A stretch of DNA of 64,000 nt from Nocardioides cavernae (GCF_016907475.1 NZ_JAFBCA010000001.1:806001-870000); one strand, 5' to 3'. Positions 50,913 to 60,982 are shown, counted from the first letter of the stretch. The notes: generated from the letters alone by a model not told the origin. Made by a program: numbers and translations.

Positions 50913-53135
50913 ATGAGCACCACCGACACCCAGACCGCCGTCCGCTACGACCGCGACAGCGACGGCATCGTCACCCTGACGCTCGACGACCCGACGGCCA
51001 GCGCCAACACGATGAACGAGCTCTACCAGTCGTCGATGGAGGCCGCCGTCCAGCGGTTGTACGACGAGCAGGCCGACGTCACCGGCGTCGTGCTCACCAG
51101 CGCCAAGAAGACCTTCTTCGCCGGCGGCAACCTCAAGAGCATGATGAAGGCGACGCCCGACGACGCCGAGGAGATCTTCGCGATGGGCGAGGCCGTCAAG
51201 GCCAGCCTCCGCCGCCTCGAGACCTTCCCCCGTCCCGTCGTGGCTGCCATCAACGGCGCCGCGCTGGGCGGCGGCCTCGAGATCGCGCTGGCCGCCAACC
51301 GCCGGATCGCCGTCGACGACCGCTCGGTGAAGATCGGGCTGCCCGAGGCCACGCTCGGCCTGCTGCCCGGCGGCGGCGGGGTCACGCGCGTCGTACGCAT
51401 GCTCGGGCTCCAGTCCGCGCTGATGGACGTCCTCATGCCCGGCACCCAGTTCGACCCGCAGGGTGCCCTGGGCAAGGGCCTCGTCGACGAGGTGCTGCCG
51501 ACCCGCGAGGAGCTCGTCCCTGCCGCGAAGACGTGGATCCTCGAGCACCGCGACGACGAGGACGCGGCGAGGAACCCCTGGGACCGCGCGGGCTACAAGA
51601 TGCCCGGCGGCACCCCCAAGACCCCGGCGCTCGCGCAGTTCCTGCCGGCGTTCCCAGCCCTGCTCCGCAAGCAGACCAAGGGCGCCGTCTACCCCGCGCC
51701 GCGCGCGATCATGAGTGCCGCGGTCGAGGGCGCGCAGGTGGACTTCGACACCGCCTCGCGCATCGAGAGCCGCTACTTCACCAACCTGGTCGTCAACCAG
51801 CAGGCCAAGAACATGATCCAGGCCTTCTTCTTCGACCTCCAGGCGATCAACTCCGGCTCGCTCCGTCCCCAGGGCATCGAGCGCTGGCAGGCGACGAAGG
51901 TCGCCGTCCTCGGCGCCGGGATGATGGGCGCCGGCATCGCCTACTCCTGCGCCCGCGCCGGCATGCAGGTCGTCCTCAAGGACGTCACGCTCGAGGCGGC
52001 CGAGAAGGGCAAGGCCTACACCGCCAAGCTCAACGCCAAGGGCGTCGAGCGCGGCAAGCTCACGCAGGACAAGGCCGACGAGCTCCTCGGCCGCATCACG
52101 CCCACTGCCTCGCCCGAGGACCTCGCCGGGTGCGACCTCGTCATCGAGGCCGTCTTCGAGGACCCGTCCCTCAAGGCGAAGGTCTTCGCCGAGGTGGCGC
52201 CGTACGTCGACGACGACGCGCTGCTGTGCTCCAACACCTCGACGCTGCCGATCACCGGGCTCGCGACGGGTGTCGACCGCCCGGCCGACTTCATCGGGCT
52301 GCACTTCTTCAGCCCCGTCGACAAGATGCCGCTGGTCGAGATCATCCGCGGCAAGGAGACGTCCGACGCCGCGCTGGCGAAGGCGTACGACGTCGTGCAG
52401 CAGATCCGCAAGACGCCGATCGTCGTGAACGACTCGCGCGGCTTCTACACCTCGCGCGTCATCGGCACCCAGATCAACGAAGGCCTGGCGATGCTCGCCG
52501 AGGGCGTCCACCCGGTCTCGCTGGAGCGCGCCGCGACGTCGTCCGGCTTCCCGGTCGGGCCGCTGCAGATCAGCGACGAGCTCAACATGGAGCTGATGGC
52601 CAAGATCCGCAAGGCCACCGAGGACGCCGCGTCCCGCGAGGGCATCGACCTCGGCGACTACCCGGCGGGCGAGGTCATCTCCACGATGATCGGCCTCGGC
52701 CGGCCTTCGCGGCTCAAGGGCGCCGGCTTCTACGACTACGACGACAACGGACGTCGTACGACGCTGTGGCCCGGGCTCGCCGAGCAGTTCCCGGTCGCGG
52801 AGCAGCAGGTCCCGATCCGCGACGTGCGCGACCGGATGCTGTTCATCGAGGCGATCGAGACGGCGAAGTGCTTCGAGGAGGGCGTGATCACCTCCGCCGC
52901 GGCGGCCAACATCGGCTCGATCATGGGCATCGGCTTCCCGGCGCTCACCGGTGGCGCGGCGCAGTTCATGACCGGCTGGCAGGCGCTCGACGAGACCGGC
53001 CACGGCGTCGGCCCGGTCGGCCTGCAGGCCTTCCTCGACCGCGCCGACGAGCTGGCCGAGGCCTACGGCGAGCGCTTCCGCCCGACGGCGTACCTCCGTG
53101 ACCTCGCGGCGAAGGGCGAGACCTTCCCCGCCTGA
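50913..53135 (+). CDS. fadB: Fatty-acid oxidation multifunctional enzyme alpha subunit
   Basis: Enoyl-CoA hydratase plus 3-hydroxyacyl-CoA dehydrogenase, 740 residues. The N-terminal crotonase domain shows FFAGGNLKSM and AALGGGLEIALAANRRIA with GLPEATLGLLPGGGG. The central NAD domain starts VAVLGAGMMGAGIAYSCARAG, with HFFSPVDKMPLVEI and a C-terminal helical domain. GAAGGAG lies about 10 bases before ATG. Acts with FadA. 32-base tandem repeats follow its stop. Confidence 0.95.
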   Translation: MSTTDTQTAVRYDRDSDGIVTLTLDDPTASANTMNELYQSSMEAAVQRLYDEQADVTGVVLTSAKKTFFAGGNLKSMMKATPDDAEEIFAMGEAVKASLRRLETFPRPVVAAINGAALGGGLEIALAANRRIAVDDRSVKIGLPEATLGLLPGGGGVTRVVRMLGLQSALMDVLMPGTQFDPQGALGKGLVDEVLPTREELVPAAKTWILEHRDDEDAARNPWDRAGYKMPGGTPKTPALAQFLPAFPALLRKQTKGAVYPAPRAIMSAAVEGAQVDFDTASRIESRYFTNLVVNQQAKNMIQAFFFDLQAINSGSLRPQGIERWQATKVAVLGAGMMGAGIAYSCARAGMQVVLKDVTLEAAEKGKAYTAKLNAKGVERGKLTQDKADELLGRITPTASPEDLAGCDLVIEAVFEDPSLKAKVFAEVAPYVDDDALLCSNTSTLPITGLATGVDRPADFIGLHFFSPVDKMPLVEIIRGKETSDAALAKAYDVVQQIRKTPIVVNDSRGFYTSRVIGTQINEGLAMLAEGVHPVSLERAATSSGFPVGPLQISDELNMELMAKIRKATEDAASREGIDLGDYPAGEVISTMIGLGRPSRLKGAGFYDYDDNGRRTTLWPGLAEQFPVAEQQVPIRDVRDRMLFIEAIETAKCFEEGVITSAAAANIGSIMGIGFPALTGGAAQFMTGWQALDETGHGVGPVGLQAFLDRADELAEAYGERFRPTAYLRDLAAKGETFPA

Positions 53136-53143
53136 CCCGCAGG

Positions 53144-53309
53144 TCGAGGCGGCGCAAGCTGACCGCCCAGCAGTGTCGAGGCGGCGCATCCTGAGCGCCC
53201 AGCGGTACCGAGTCGGCGCATCCTGAGCGCCCAGCGGTACCGAGTCGGCGCATCCTGACGAGGATGCGCCGACTCGACGCGTTTCCGGGGCGAGGATGCG
53301 CCGACTCGG
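53144..53309. repeat. 32-base tandem repeats and 16-mer hairpin, locus 2
   Basis: Imperfect 32-base units start at 53144, 53176, 53208 and 53240. Units 3 and 4 begin with the 16-mer CGAGTCGGCGCATCCT (53209, 53241). Unit 4 folds into a perfect 16-base-pair hairpin (53241-53276), and a further inverted copy lies at 53293-53308. It spans the gap from fadB to the ABC gene. Confidence 0.82.
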
Positions 53310-53322
53310 CGAGAATCGTGCG

Positions 53323-54021
53323 GTGAGCCAGACCCCCGCCGTCGTCGTCCGCGACCTGCACGTCCGTTTCGGCGACGTCGAGGCCGTCTCGGGCGTCGAC
53401 CTGACCGCCGACAGCGGCCGCGCCACCGCCCTCCTCGGGCGCAACGGCGCCGGCAAGTCGACGACCATGAAGGTCCTGGCCGGAGTCGTGCCACCCACCT
53501 CCGGCGCGGTCACCGTCGCCGGCCACGACGCCGCCACCGACGCCCTCGGCGTCAAGCGCGCCGTCGGCTACTGCCCCGACGTCGGCGGCCTGGTCCCGCG
53601 GGCCACGCCGTGGGAGCACCTGCAGCTCAGCGCGCGCCTGCGGCGGATGGACGACTGGGAGGAGCGCGGACGCGACCTGCTCGAGCGCTTCGAGCTCGGC
53701 GACGTCGCGCACCGGGTGGTCGGCGGCTTCAGCCACGGCATGAGCCGCCGGCTCAGCGTCGTACTGGCGGCACTCCACGAGCCGGACGTGCTGCTCCTGG
53801 ACGAGCCCTTCGACGGCGTCGACCCGCTCGGTGTCGAGGCGACCCTGGAGGTCGTCGCAGACGCCCGCGCCCGGGGGGCCTGCGTCCTGCTCTCCACCCA
53901 CCTGCGCGACCTCGCGCTCGAGGCCTGCGGCGAGGCGGTCGTGCTCCGCGGCGGCAACCGGGTCGCCGCGATGCAGGCCGGCGACCTCACCGGCGAGGCC
54001 TACCGTGCCCTCCTCGACTGA
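53323..54021 (+). CDS. ABC transporter ATP-binding protein
   Basis: 232-residue ATPase of an ABC-2-type exporter. Walker A GRNGAGKST (39-47), Walker B VLLLDEPFDGVDP; the signature is degenerate (FSHGMSRRLS in place of LSGGQ). GTG 53323 has GAGAAT ending six bases upstream, a weak leaderless -10. Its last 17 bases overlap the permease gene. Substrate unknown. Confidence 0.88.
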   Translation: MSQTPAVVVRDLHVRFGDVEAVSGVDLTADSGRATALLGRNGAGKSTTMKVLAGVVPPTSGAVTVAGHDAATDALGVKRAVGYCPDVGGLVPRATPWEHLQLSARLRRMDDWEERGRDLLERFELGDVAHRVVGGFSHGMSRRLSVVLAALHEPDVLLLDEPFDGVDPLGVEATLEVVADARARGACVLLSTHLRDLALEACGEAVVLRGGNRVAAMQAGDLTGEAYRALLD

Positions 54022-55555
54022 CACCGGGCCGCACGCCTGGCTGGAGGCGGCTCGCGACACCCGCCACCTGATGGCGTTCCGCGCGCGGACCGTACGCCGT
54101 CGCGGTGCCGCCTTCCTCGGCCTGGCCGTCGTGGTCGTGCTGACCGCGGTCTTCGCGGTGACGCCCTCGCGGGTGGACCTGCGGTCCAGCGGCTCGGCCC
54201 CGCTCGAGCGGGCGCTCGCCGCACTCGAGAGCAACCTCGGCGCCGCCTTCGCCGGCTTCCTGCTGCTGGCGGTCGGCGCCGCCATGGGCAGCGGCGGCGG
54301 CCGCGAGCTGCTGTCGCGGAGCGAGGCGTCCGTCCACCCGATCAGCCCCGTCACCGAGCACCTCGGCGCCCTGCTGCTCGCCCCGGTCAACCTCGCCTGG
54401 ATGGTCCAGGCGTGGAGCCTCCTCGCCGTCACCGCGCTGGTCACGCCGCCCGGGCACCTCGTCGGCGCCCAGCTGGTCGTCCTGGCCTGGGTCCTCGCCG
54501 CGACGGCCCTCGGGCAGGCCGCCGGCTGGGCCGTGGAGGGCGTACGACGCACCACCCGCGGCGTGCTCGTCGTACGCATCGGCGCCGGTGCGATCGTCGT
54601 CGTCCTCGCCGCGCTCCACCTCGCCGGCCTGCTCGCACCGCTCGCGAGGTCGCTCCCCACCACGTGGCTCGCGGACACCGCGCAGACGGGGCGCTGGCCG
54701 TTGGCCCTCGGGGCGCTCCTCCTGCTCACGGTGACCGGGCTCGTGCTCGGCGCGCGACCCGCCGCCTGGGCACTCGGGCTGCCGCCGCGCGAGGAGCTGC
54801 GGGTGCAGTCGGGTGTGCACGAGGCACGCCACGTGCCCGAGCCGCGCTGGGGCTCCGCCGACCGTGCCCTCCTGCGGCGCCTCGACCGCGGGTCGGTGTG
54901 GCGCTCGGTGGGCATGCGCCGCGGACTGATGGTCCTCGGGATCGGCCCCGGCCTGGTCGCGCTCGTCGCCGGACTCGAGTGGGGGACGGTGCTGCTGCTC
55001 CCCGGCCTGACCGCGAGCGGCGCCGCGCTGCTCTTCGGCGTCAACGCCTGGTGCCTCGACGGCACGGGCATGGTCTGGCGCGAGACCCTGCCAGTGTCGC
55101 CCGCCGACGTGTTCGACGTACGCGCCCTGGTCGTCGCCGAGTGCATGGCGGCCGTGTCGGGGGTGACCGTCGTGCTCGCGCTGCTGCGCAACGGCCTGCC
55201 GCCGCTCGTGACCGGCGTCGCCGTCGCGTCGTGCTGGCTGGTGGTCCTGGTGCAGGTGCTCGCGATCGTGATGACCTGGTCGGTCCGCTCGCCCTACTCC
55301 GTCGACCTGTCCTCGCCCCGCGCGACCCCCGCGCCGCACGCGGCGATGGCCGGCTACGCCGGGCGGCTCTCGCTCGTCACGACCCTGACCGCGATGCTGT
55401 TCACCGGCCTCACCGCGCTGCCGTGGGCCTGGGCGCCCGCCGTGGTGGCCCTGCCCTTCCTCGCCTGGTCGACCCGCCGCCTCCTCCGCGCCCGCCGTCG
55501 CTGGCTGGCCGAGGACGAGCGCGCACGGGTGGTGCTGACGGTCGCCGCCGTCTGA
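54005..55555 (+). CDS. ABC transporter permease (ABC-2-like)
   Basis: 516-residue polytopic membrane protein with roughly ten hydrophobic helices and no cytoplasmic ATPase motif. Start taken at GTG 54005 (VPSSTDTGPHAW), 17 bases inside the ATPase gene. No family-specific motif beyond general ABC-2 permease character. With the upstream ATPase it forms a two-gene exporter. Confidence 0.75.
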   Translation: MPSSTDTGPHAWLEAARDTRHLMAFRARTVRRRGAAFLGLAVVVVLTAVFAVTPSRVDLRSSGSAPLERALAALESNLGAAFAGFLLLAVGAAMGSGGGRELLSRSEASVHPISPVTEHLGALLLAPVNLAWMVQAWSLLAVTALVTPPGHLVGAQLVVLAWVLAATALGQAAGWAVEGVRRTTRGVLVVRIGAGAIVVVLAALHLAGLLAPLARSLPTTWLADTAQTGRWPLALGALLLLTVTGLVLGARPAAWALGLPPREELRVQSGVHEARHVPEPRWGSADRALLRRLDRGSVWRSVGMRRGLMVLGIGPGLVALVAGLEWGTVLLLPGLTASGAALLFGVNAWCLDGTGMVWRETLPVSPADVFDVRALVVAECMAAVSGVTVVLALLRNGLPPLVTGVAVASCWLVVLVQVLAIVMTWSVRSPYSVDLSSPRATPAPHAAMAGYAGRLSLVTTLTAMLFTGLTALPWAWAPAVVALPFLAWSTRRLLRARRRWLAEDERARVVLTVAAV

Positions 55556-55561
55556 GGCGTA

Positions 55562-55673
55562 CTGCGTCATACGGATCTGCACCAATGGGTCTTGCTTCGC
55601 ATGACGTTGCCCCCGTGGCTCGGGTCTGCGTCATACCGACCCGCACCCATATGTGCGACTTCGTATGACGCAG
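55562..55673. repeat. Two related hairpins upstream of padR
   Basis: Second copy: CTGCGTCATAC (55626-55636) pairs perfectly with GTATGACGCAG (55663-55673), with inner CGCAC/GTGCG. First copy starts with the same CTGCGTCATAC (55562-55572) but its right arm (55599-55606) is shortened and diverged. Possibly a terminator for the upstream permease that has been duplicated. Confidence 0.7.
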
Positions 55674-55704
55674 CGGCCGCAGTCCAACACGCGCATGCAT
55701 ACGT

Positions 55705-55722
55705 GGTATATATACCCGGTAT
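55705..55722. promoter_or_regulatory. Candidate PadR operator with three GGTAT half-sites
   Basis: GGTATATATACC (55705-55716, perfect palindrome) overlaps ATACC-C-GGTAT (55712-55722). This AT-rich patch stands out in 70+ percent GC surroundings, 43 bases before the PadR ATG. Confidence 0.55.
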
Positions 55723-55764
55723 CCATCGACCGACGGGGGCGGTGGAGGGACCACGGAGGCGCGG

Positions 55765-56400
55765 ATGTCGATCCGGCAGGCGATGCTGGCGATCCTGGAG
55801 CAGGGGCCGATGTACGGCTACCAGCTGCGGGCGGAGTTCGAGCAGCGGACGGGGGAGACCTGGCCGCTCAACATCGGGCAGGTCTACACGACCCTGACCC
55901 GGCTCGAGCGCGACGGACTGGTCGAGGTCGTCGGGCACGGGGGTGCCGACGAAGGAGACGAGCCCGCCGACCAGGCCAGCAGCGACCGTCAGCACGTCAG
56001 CTACCGCGCCACCGAGGCGGGACGGGGCGAGGTGTCGGAGTGGTTCGCCACCCCGGTGCCTCGCACCCAGCCCCCGCGCGACGAGCTGGCGATCAAGCTC
56101 GCGATCGCGGTGACCCTGCCCGGCACGGACGTCGGCACGATCATCCAGCGCCAGCGCAGCGCCACCATGGCCTCGCTGCAGGACTACACCCGGCTCAAGC
56201 GCTCGGGCCGCGCCGCCCGGCCGGAGGAGCCCGCCGACCTCGCCTGGAGCCTGGTCCTCGACTCGCTCGTCTTCGACGCCGAGGCCGAGGTGCGCTGGCT
56301 CGACCACTGCGAGGCGAGGCTGCGGCGCGCCGCGACCGAGCGCGAGGTCGTACGCCGTGACGCGCCCGCCGCGACGAGCACCGAGGGGGCCGCCCGGTGA
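55765..56400 (+). CDS. PadR-family regulator of ABC exporter
   Basis: 211-residue PadR regulator. MSIRQAMLAILEQGPMYGYQ, then NIGQVYTTLTRLERDGLV form the winged helix; the long C-terminal helical domain is of the dimerising type. GGAGG lies six bases before the ATG. Coupled to the ATPase gene by a GTGA overlap. Probably represses this three-gene unit and responds to a compound exported by it. Confidence 0.9.
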   Translation: MSIRQAMLAILEQGPMYGYQLRAEFEQRTGETWPLNIGQVYTTLTRLERDGLVEVVGHGGADEGDEPADQASSDRQHVSYRATEAGRGEVSEWFATPVPRTQPPRDELAIKLAIAVTLPGTDVGTIIQRQRSATMASLQDYTRLKRSGRAARPEEPADLAWSLVLDSLVFDAEAEVRWLDHCEARLRRAATEREVVRRDAPAATSTEGAAR

Positions 56401-57119
56401 ACGCCGTCCTCCACCTCGCCGCCGTCACCCGCGTCCACGGCGAGGGCGCCACCGAGGTCCACGCGCTGCGCGGGGTGACCTTCCGCGCGCACCCCGGCGA
56501 GCTCGTCGCCGTGATGGGGCCGTCCGGCTCCGGCAAGTCGACCCTGCTCACCCTGGCCGGCGGGCTCGACGCCCCGACCTCCGGCTCGGTCTGGATCGAG
56601 GGCACCGACCTGGCCTCGCTCGACAACGCCGGGCGCGCCCGGATGCGGCGTACGTCGGTGGGCTACGTCTTCCAGGACTTCAACCTCATCCCCGCGCTCA
56701 CCGCCGCCGAGAACGTCGCCCTCCCGCGTGAGCTCGACGGCGAGAAGGGTCGTGTCGCGCGCCGGCTCGCCCTCGCGGCGCTGGAGGAGGTCGGCATCGT
56801 CGACCTCGCCGACCGCTTCCCCGACGAGATGTCGGGCGGCCAGCAGCAGCGCGTCGCGATCGCCCGCGCGATCGTCGGCGACCGCCGGCTGATCCTCGCC
56901 GACGAGCCCACCGGTGCCCTCGACACCGACACCGGCGAGGAGATCCTGCGGCTGCTCCGCGCCCGGTGCGACGCCGGCGCGGCCGGGGTGATGGTGACAC
57001 ACGAGGCCCGGCACGCGGCGTGGGCGGACCGGGTGGTCTTCCTGCGCGACGGCGTCGTGGTCGACGAGACCGGCGCCGACGAGCCGGAGACGCTCCTCGC
57101 CGAGGAAGCGGGTCGATGA
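56397..57119 (+). CDS. ABC transporter ATP-binding protein, LolD/MacB type
   Basis: 240-residue ATPase with Walker A GPSGSGKST, Q-loop VFQDFN, signature MSGGQQQR, Walker B RLILADEPTGALD and H-loop VMVTHEAR. Typical partner of FtsX-type permeases. GTG start inside the padR stop. The permease gene follows after 43 bases. Confidence 0.93.
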   Translation: MNAVLHLAAVTRVHGEGATEVHALRGVTFRAHPGELVAVMGPSGSGKSTLLTLAGGLDAPTSGSVWIEGTDLASLDNAGRARMRRTSVGYVFQDFNLIPALTAAENVALPRELDGEKGRVARRLALAALEEVGIVDLADRFPDEMSGGQQQRVAIARAIVGDRRLILADEPTGALDTDTGEEILRLLRARCDAGAAGVMVTHEARHAAWADRVVFLRDGVVVDETGADEPETLLAEEAGR

Positions 57120-57162
57120 ACACCCCGACGCGCGCCCCCGGACGTCGCCGCGGGAACCCCGT

Positions 57163-59829
57163 ATGAAGGGCTGGCGACCGGCCCTGCTCATCGCCTGGCG
57201 CGACGCCCTGCGCCACCGGGGGCGCAGCGCGCTCGTGCTGGTGATGATCAGCCTGCCGGTGCTCGCCGTCAGCGCCGCCGCGGTGGTCATCCAGACCGCC
57301 GACGTGAGCGGCGTCGAGGGCGCGGACCGCCGGCTGGGCGCGGCCGACGCCCGGATCCGCACCGAGGGCCGCGGGCGCGTGTTCCAGAGCCCCGACCCCA
57401 TGGGCGGCATGTGGGGACAGCTCGAGGAGATCGACACCGACGCACCTCCGACCGACGACGACGTACGCGCCCTCCTGCCCGCCGACGCCCGGCTGCTGCC
57501 GATCACCAGCGGCTGGTCCCGCGCCCGGCTGGACGACCGCCTCATCGACTTCTCGACCACCGGCGTCGACCTGACCGACCCGATGGCCGAGGGGCTGTTC
57601 GAGCTGGAGACCGGCCGCCTGCCCGACGCGCCCGGCGAGGTGGTGACCAACGCGGCGATGCTCGCCAAGGGCCTCGCGCTCGGCGACACGCTCGATGTCG
57701 ACGGGACGACGCTCACGCTCGTCGGGGTCGGCGTGGACGCCACGATCCGCGACACCCCGGTCCTGATCGGAGCCCCCGACGACCTCCCGTCACCCGGCGA
57801 CAACGTGGGCGAGTGGCTCGTCGAGGCCGGGCCGGTGCCGTGGTCGACCGTGCTGGACCTCAACGCGCTCGGGGCGATCGTCACCTCGCGGTCCGTGCTG
57901 GCCGACCCGCCCGACGTCGCCTCGACGGCCGAGCAGATGGGGTACGACACCGGCCGCGACGAGCTGCTCGCGGTGGCCACCCTGATCGTCGTGATGGCCC
58001 TGATCGAGGTCGTCCTGCTGGCCGGACCTGCGTTCGCCGTCGGCGCGCGCCGGCACGCCCGCACGCTCGCCCTGATCGCCGCCTCCGGCGGCACGCCTGC
58101 CCAGGCGCGTCGCGTCATCCTGGGCAGCGGCGTCGTGCTGGGGCTGGTCGCGTCCGCCATCGGTCTCGTGCTGGGCCTCGTGGTCGGGTGGGCGGTCCTG
58201 CCGCTCGTGCAGCGCTTCAACAACGAGTGGTTCGGGCCGTTCGAGCTGCCGTGGCGCTACCTGGCCGCCATCGTCGCCTTCGGCATCGTGTCCGCGGTCC
58301 TCGCCTCGGTCGTGCCCGCGTGGCTGGCAAGCCGGCAGGACGTCGTCGCCGTGCTGGCCGGGCGGCGCGGCGACCGCAAGCCGCGCGCATCGACCCCGGT
58401 CGTCGGCCTGGCGATGCTGGGCGCCGGGATCGCGACGTCCGTCTACGGCGCGGCGACCTCCGACGACAGCAGCGCCGGCGCCTACTGGATCGGCGCGTCC
58501 GCCATCGTGTCGGTGCTCGGCATGATCCTGGTGGTGCCGGTCGTGGTGTCGACCGTCGCCCGGCTCGCCCGTCGGCTGCCGCTGACACCGAGGTACGCCG
58601 CCCGCGACGCCGCGCGCCACCGCACGCGCACGGTGCCGGCCGTCGCCGCCGTGGCCGCGACCGTCGCCGGCGTCGTGGCGCTCGGCATCGCCACCGAGAG
58701 CCAGGAGCTCGCCGACGAGAAGACCTACAGCGCGCAGGCGCCGATGGGCACCGGCGTCCTCGCCTGGACGGCCGCCGTGCTGCCCGGGGAGGAGGCGCCG
58801 GACCCGGCTCCGGTCTGGGACCGGATCGAGGCAGCCGTGGCCGAGGCCGCGCCCGGGGTGGACACGAGCGAGCTCCGCGGACCGTCCGAGAGCCTCGCGT
58901 CCGGTGGCGGCTGGACCTCGACCACCGTCCAGTCGGCCAACCCTGCAGCGGCCTGCTGCCTGTCCACCTGGGGCCCGCAGGTGGTGGTCGCCGACACCTC
59001 GGCCGGGCTCGGCCTCGACGAGGCGATGGCCGCAACCGTCGACCGCGCGCTCGCGGCCGGTCGGGCGGTGGTGCTCACCGAGAGCGTGGAGGGTCGCGAC
59101 GACGTCACCGTGCGCACCGAGACGTGGCGCGAGGGCAACGACGAGGCCGAGGTCACCCTCGCCGAGACGGTGCCGGCCGAGCTGGTGGCCTGGGGACCGT
59201 CGGACCGGCTGCCGGCCCCGACGTCGGCCGTGCTGCCGACCTCCGTCGCCGAGGCCCTGGGCATCGAGGTGTCGACCCTCCAGCTGCGCCTCGCCGGCGA
59301 CCTGGACCCCGCCGCCGAGACGCGCATCTCCGAGTCGGTGCGGGGCATCGCGGACGATGCCTACATCTACGTCGAGCGTGGCTACGAGCGCCCCCCCGAG
59401 GTCGTCGTGGTGCTGCTCGTCCTCGGCGCGCTCGGCGGCGTCCTGATGCTCGGCGGCACCCTCACCGCCACCTTCCTCGCCCTCTCGGACGCCCGGCCGG
59501 ACCTGGCCACGCTGTCAGCGGTCGGCGCGGCTCCGCGCACCCGGCGACGGGTCGCGGCGTCGTACGCCCTCGTCGTCGGCTTCGTCGGCGCGATCCTGGG
59601 CGCCGCCGTGGGCTTCATCCCGGGCGTGGCGATCGCGCAACCGCTGACCGCGCGCCGCGGCGGCTATGCGACCGACACGACCGGTGCGCTGGTCGGCGAC
59701 CCCGCGTCCTACCTCGACATCCCCTGGCTGCTGGTCGTCACGATCGTGCTCGCCCTGCCGCTGCTGACCGCGGCCGTCGTCGGGCTCACGGCCCGGTCGC
59801 GGCTGCCCCTGGTCGCCCGCCTCGACTGA
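57163..59829 (+). CDS. FtsX-like ABC permease
   Basis: 888-residue permease with two FtsX/MacB-type modules: a single N-terminal helix (about 20-45), an extracytoplasmic domain, three helices (from ELLAVATLIVVMALIEVV), a second extracytoplasmic domain (about 510-740, with a vicinal CC in AAACCLSTW) and three final helices. This is the layout of actinobacterial exporters for lipids, antibiotics or peptides. Substrate unknown. Confidence 0.88.
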   Translation: MKGWRPALLIAWRDALRHRGRSALVLVMISLPVLAVSAAAVVIQTADVSGVEGADRRLGAADARIRTEGRGRVFQSPDPMGGMWGQLEEIDTDAPPTDDDVRALLPADARLLPITSGWSRARLDDRLIDFSTTGVDLTDPMAEGLFELETGRLPDAPGEVVTNAAMLAKGLALGDTLDVDGTTLTLVGVGVDATIRDTPVLIGAPDDLPSPGDNVGEWLVEAGPVPWSTVLDLNALGAIVTSRSVLADPPDVASTAEQMGYDTGRDELLAVATLIVVMALIEVVLLAGPAFAVGARRHARTLALIAASGGTPAQARRVILGSGVVLGLVASAIGLVLGLVVGWAVLPLVQRFNNEWFGPFELPWRYLAAIVAFGIVSAVLASVVPAWLASRQDVVAVLAGRRGDRKPRASTPVVGLAMLGAGIATSVYGAATSDDSSAGAYWIGASAIVSVLGMILVVPVVVSTVARLARRLPLTPRYAARDAARHRTRTVPAVAAVAATVAGVVALGIATESQELADEKTYSAQAPMGTGVLAWTAAVLPGEEAPDPAPVWDRIEAAVAEAAPGVDTSELRGPSESLASGGGWTSTTVQSANPAAACCLSTWGPQVVVADTSAGLGLDEAMAATVDRALAAGRAVVLTESVEGRDDVTVRTETWREGNDEAEVTLAETVPAELVAWGPSDRLPAPTSAVLPTSVAEALGIEVSTLQLRLAGDLDPAAETRISESVRGIADDAYIYVERGYERPPEVVVVLLVLGALGGVLMLGGTLTATFLALSDARPDLATLSAVGAAPRTRRRVAASYALVVGFVGAILGAAVGFIPGVAIAQPLTARRGGYATDTTGALVGDPASYLDIPWLLVVTIVLALPLLTAAVVGLTARSRLPLVARLD

Positions 59830-59904
59830 CGGACGTCTGACGGGGTGTCGTGCCCACGGCGGCGGTGAGCAGGGCGAGGTGATGTCGCGCACCAGCTCGC
59901 CGGG

Positions 59905-60852
59905 TCAGGTTGCCCGGGAGGGCGCCGCTTCCAGCACGAGTCTGACCTCCGTGACCTGGTAGGACGCGCGATCGAACGCGGCGGCCATCGGAAGGTTCGT
60001 CATGTCGGTGGTCGCGGTGATCCGTTCGGCCCCGGCCTCCGCATGGATCCGTGTCACCTCGCCCAGCAGGTCGTCGACGAGGCCCTGCCCGCGATGGCTC
60101 GGCAGCACGGCGAGGTAGCCCACGTTGCGGTGGTACGGCGTCGCTGACGGCACGATGAAACCCACCGGCACGCCGTCGCGGTCGGTCGCGACTCGCCACC
60201 AGTCGCGCTCGCCGGGGCAGCTCTCGTAGAACTCGAGATCTTCCTTGGCCTGGCTGAGCTCGTCCGTGGACTCCAGCGCCTGACGCGTCCCGACGTCCAG
60301 GCTGCCCCGAGCAGCCTCGCGGAAGAGCTCGACGAACTCGTCGTTCGACCCCCGCCGGAACGCGGCCCGTGTGCTGATCCCAGGAACCCCGTTCGCGGGC
60401 GTCCAGGCGTACTGGCGCCGCTCGAGCGACGCGGTCAACCCGACGTCCGACGTGGCCTCACGTGGCCACGTGGCCGCTCGAGTCGCTCTCGCGTCCGCAC
60501 GCCATCCTGCGGGCAGCCGAAGGGTGTACGGAGGCAGCTGCTGCTTCCCGGACGCTGCAAGATCGGCGTGGCCGCCACGCAGCAGCTCGACCGCGGCCGC
60601 CCGCGGATCGTGCACCTCGGGCAGGACGTCCAACGCGTCGAGCACACTCGGCACGGTGTCGCCACGACCCCACCACAAGGCACGACCCAGCAGGCGCCCT
60701 TCCTCCTCGAGCACCCAGGACCACTCCGGCCGCATGCGTCCCGTCTCGAAGTCTGCACGCACCTGCCCGTCTGGCAGTCCGATCACGCCAGGGTCGTGGG
60801 GGAAGTCGACGAGGGCGTCGACATCAGCGGGGGTGGCTCGGCGGACTCTCAT
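59905..60852 (-). CDS. GNAT-family acetyltransferase
   Basis: 315 residues from ATG 60852 (MRVRRATPADVDALV), preceded by GGGGGTGG. The C-terminal half contains the acetyl-CoA loop LPSHRGQGLVDDLLGEV and the closing NLPMAAAFDRASYQ; the N-terminal half is a degenerate second GNAT-like domain. The frame runs on to 60945 without clear coding support. Substrate unknown. Convergent with the FtsX permease. Confidence 0.82.
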   Translation of the reverse strand: MRVRRATPADVDALVDFPHDPGVIGLPDGQVRADFETGRMRPEWSWVLEEEGRLLGRALWWGRGDTVPSVLDALDVLPEVHDPRAAAVELLRGGHADLAASGKQQLPPYTLRLPAGWRADARATRAATWPREATSDVGLTASLERRQYAWTPANGVPGISTRAAFRRGSNDEFVELFREAARGSLDVGTRQALESTDELSQAKEDLEFYESCPGERDWWRVATDRDGVPVGFIVPSATPYHRNVGYLAVLPSHRGQGLVDDLLGEVTRIHAEAGAERITATTDMTNLPMAAAFDRASYQVTEVRLVLEAAPSRAT

Positions 60853-60982
60853 CCGCCACCCCCTTCCACGCTCGTCCTGGAGACGAGGATGCGACGCTCG
60901 CCGGGGTCGCGTGATGCATGCTCGGACACCTGACAAGCGTCCCACGGTCGCGGCACGTCGAGCGGGTGGTCAGGCTTCGGGC

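Noticed and set aside
53144..53309. CRISPR array from 32-base periodic repeats
   Set aside because: Units are contiguous with no unique spacers, only about four copies, and no cas genes nearby.
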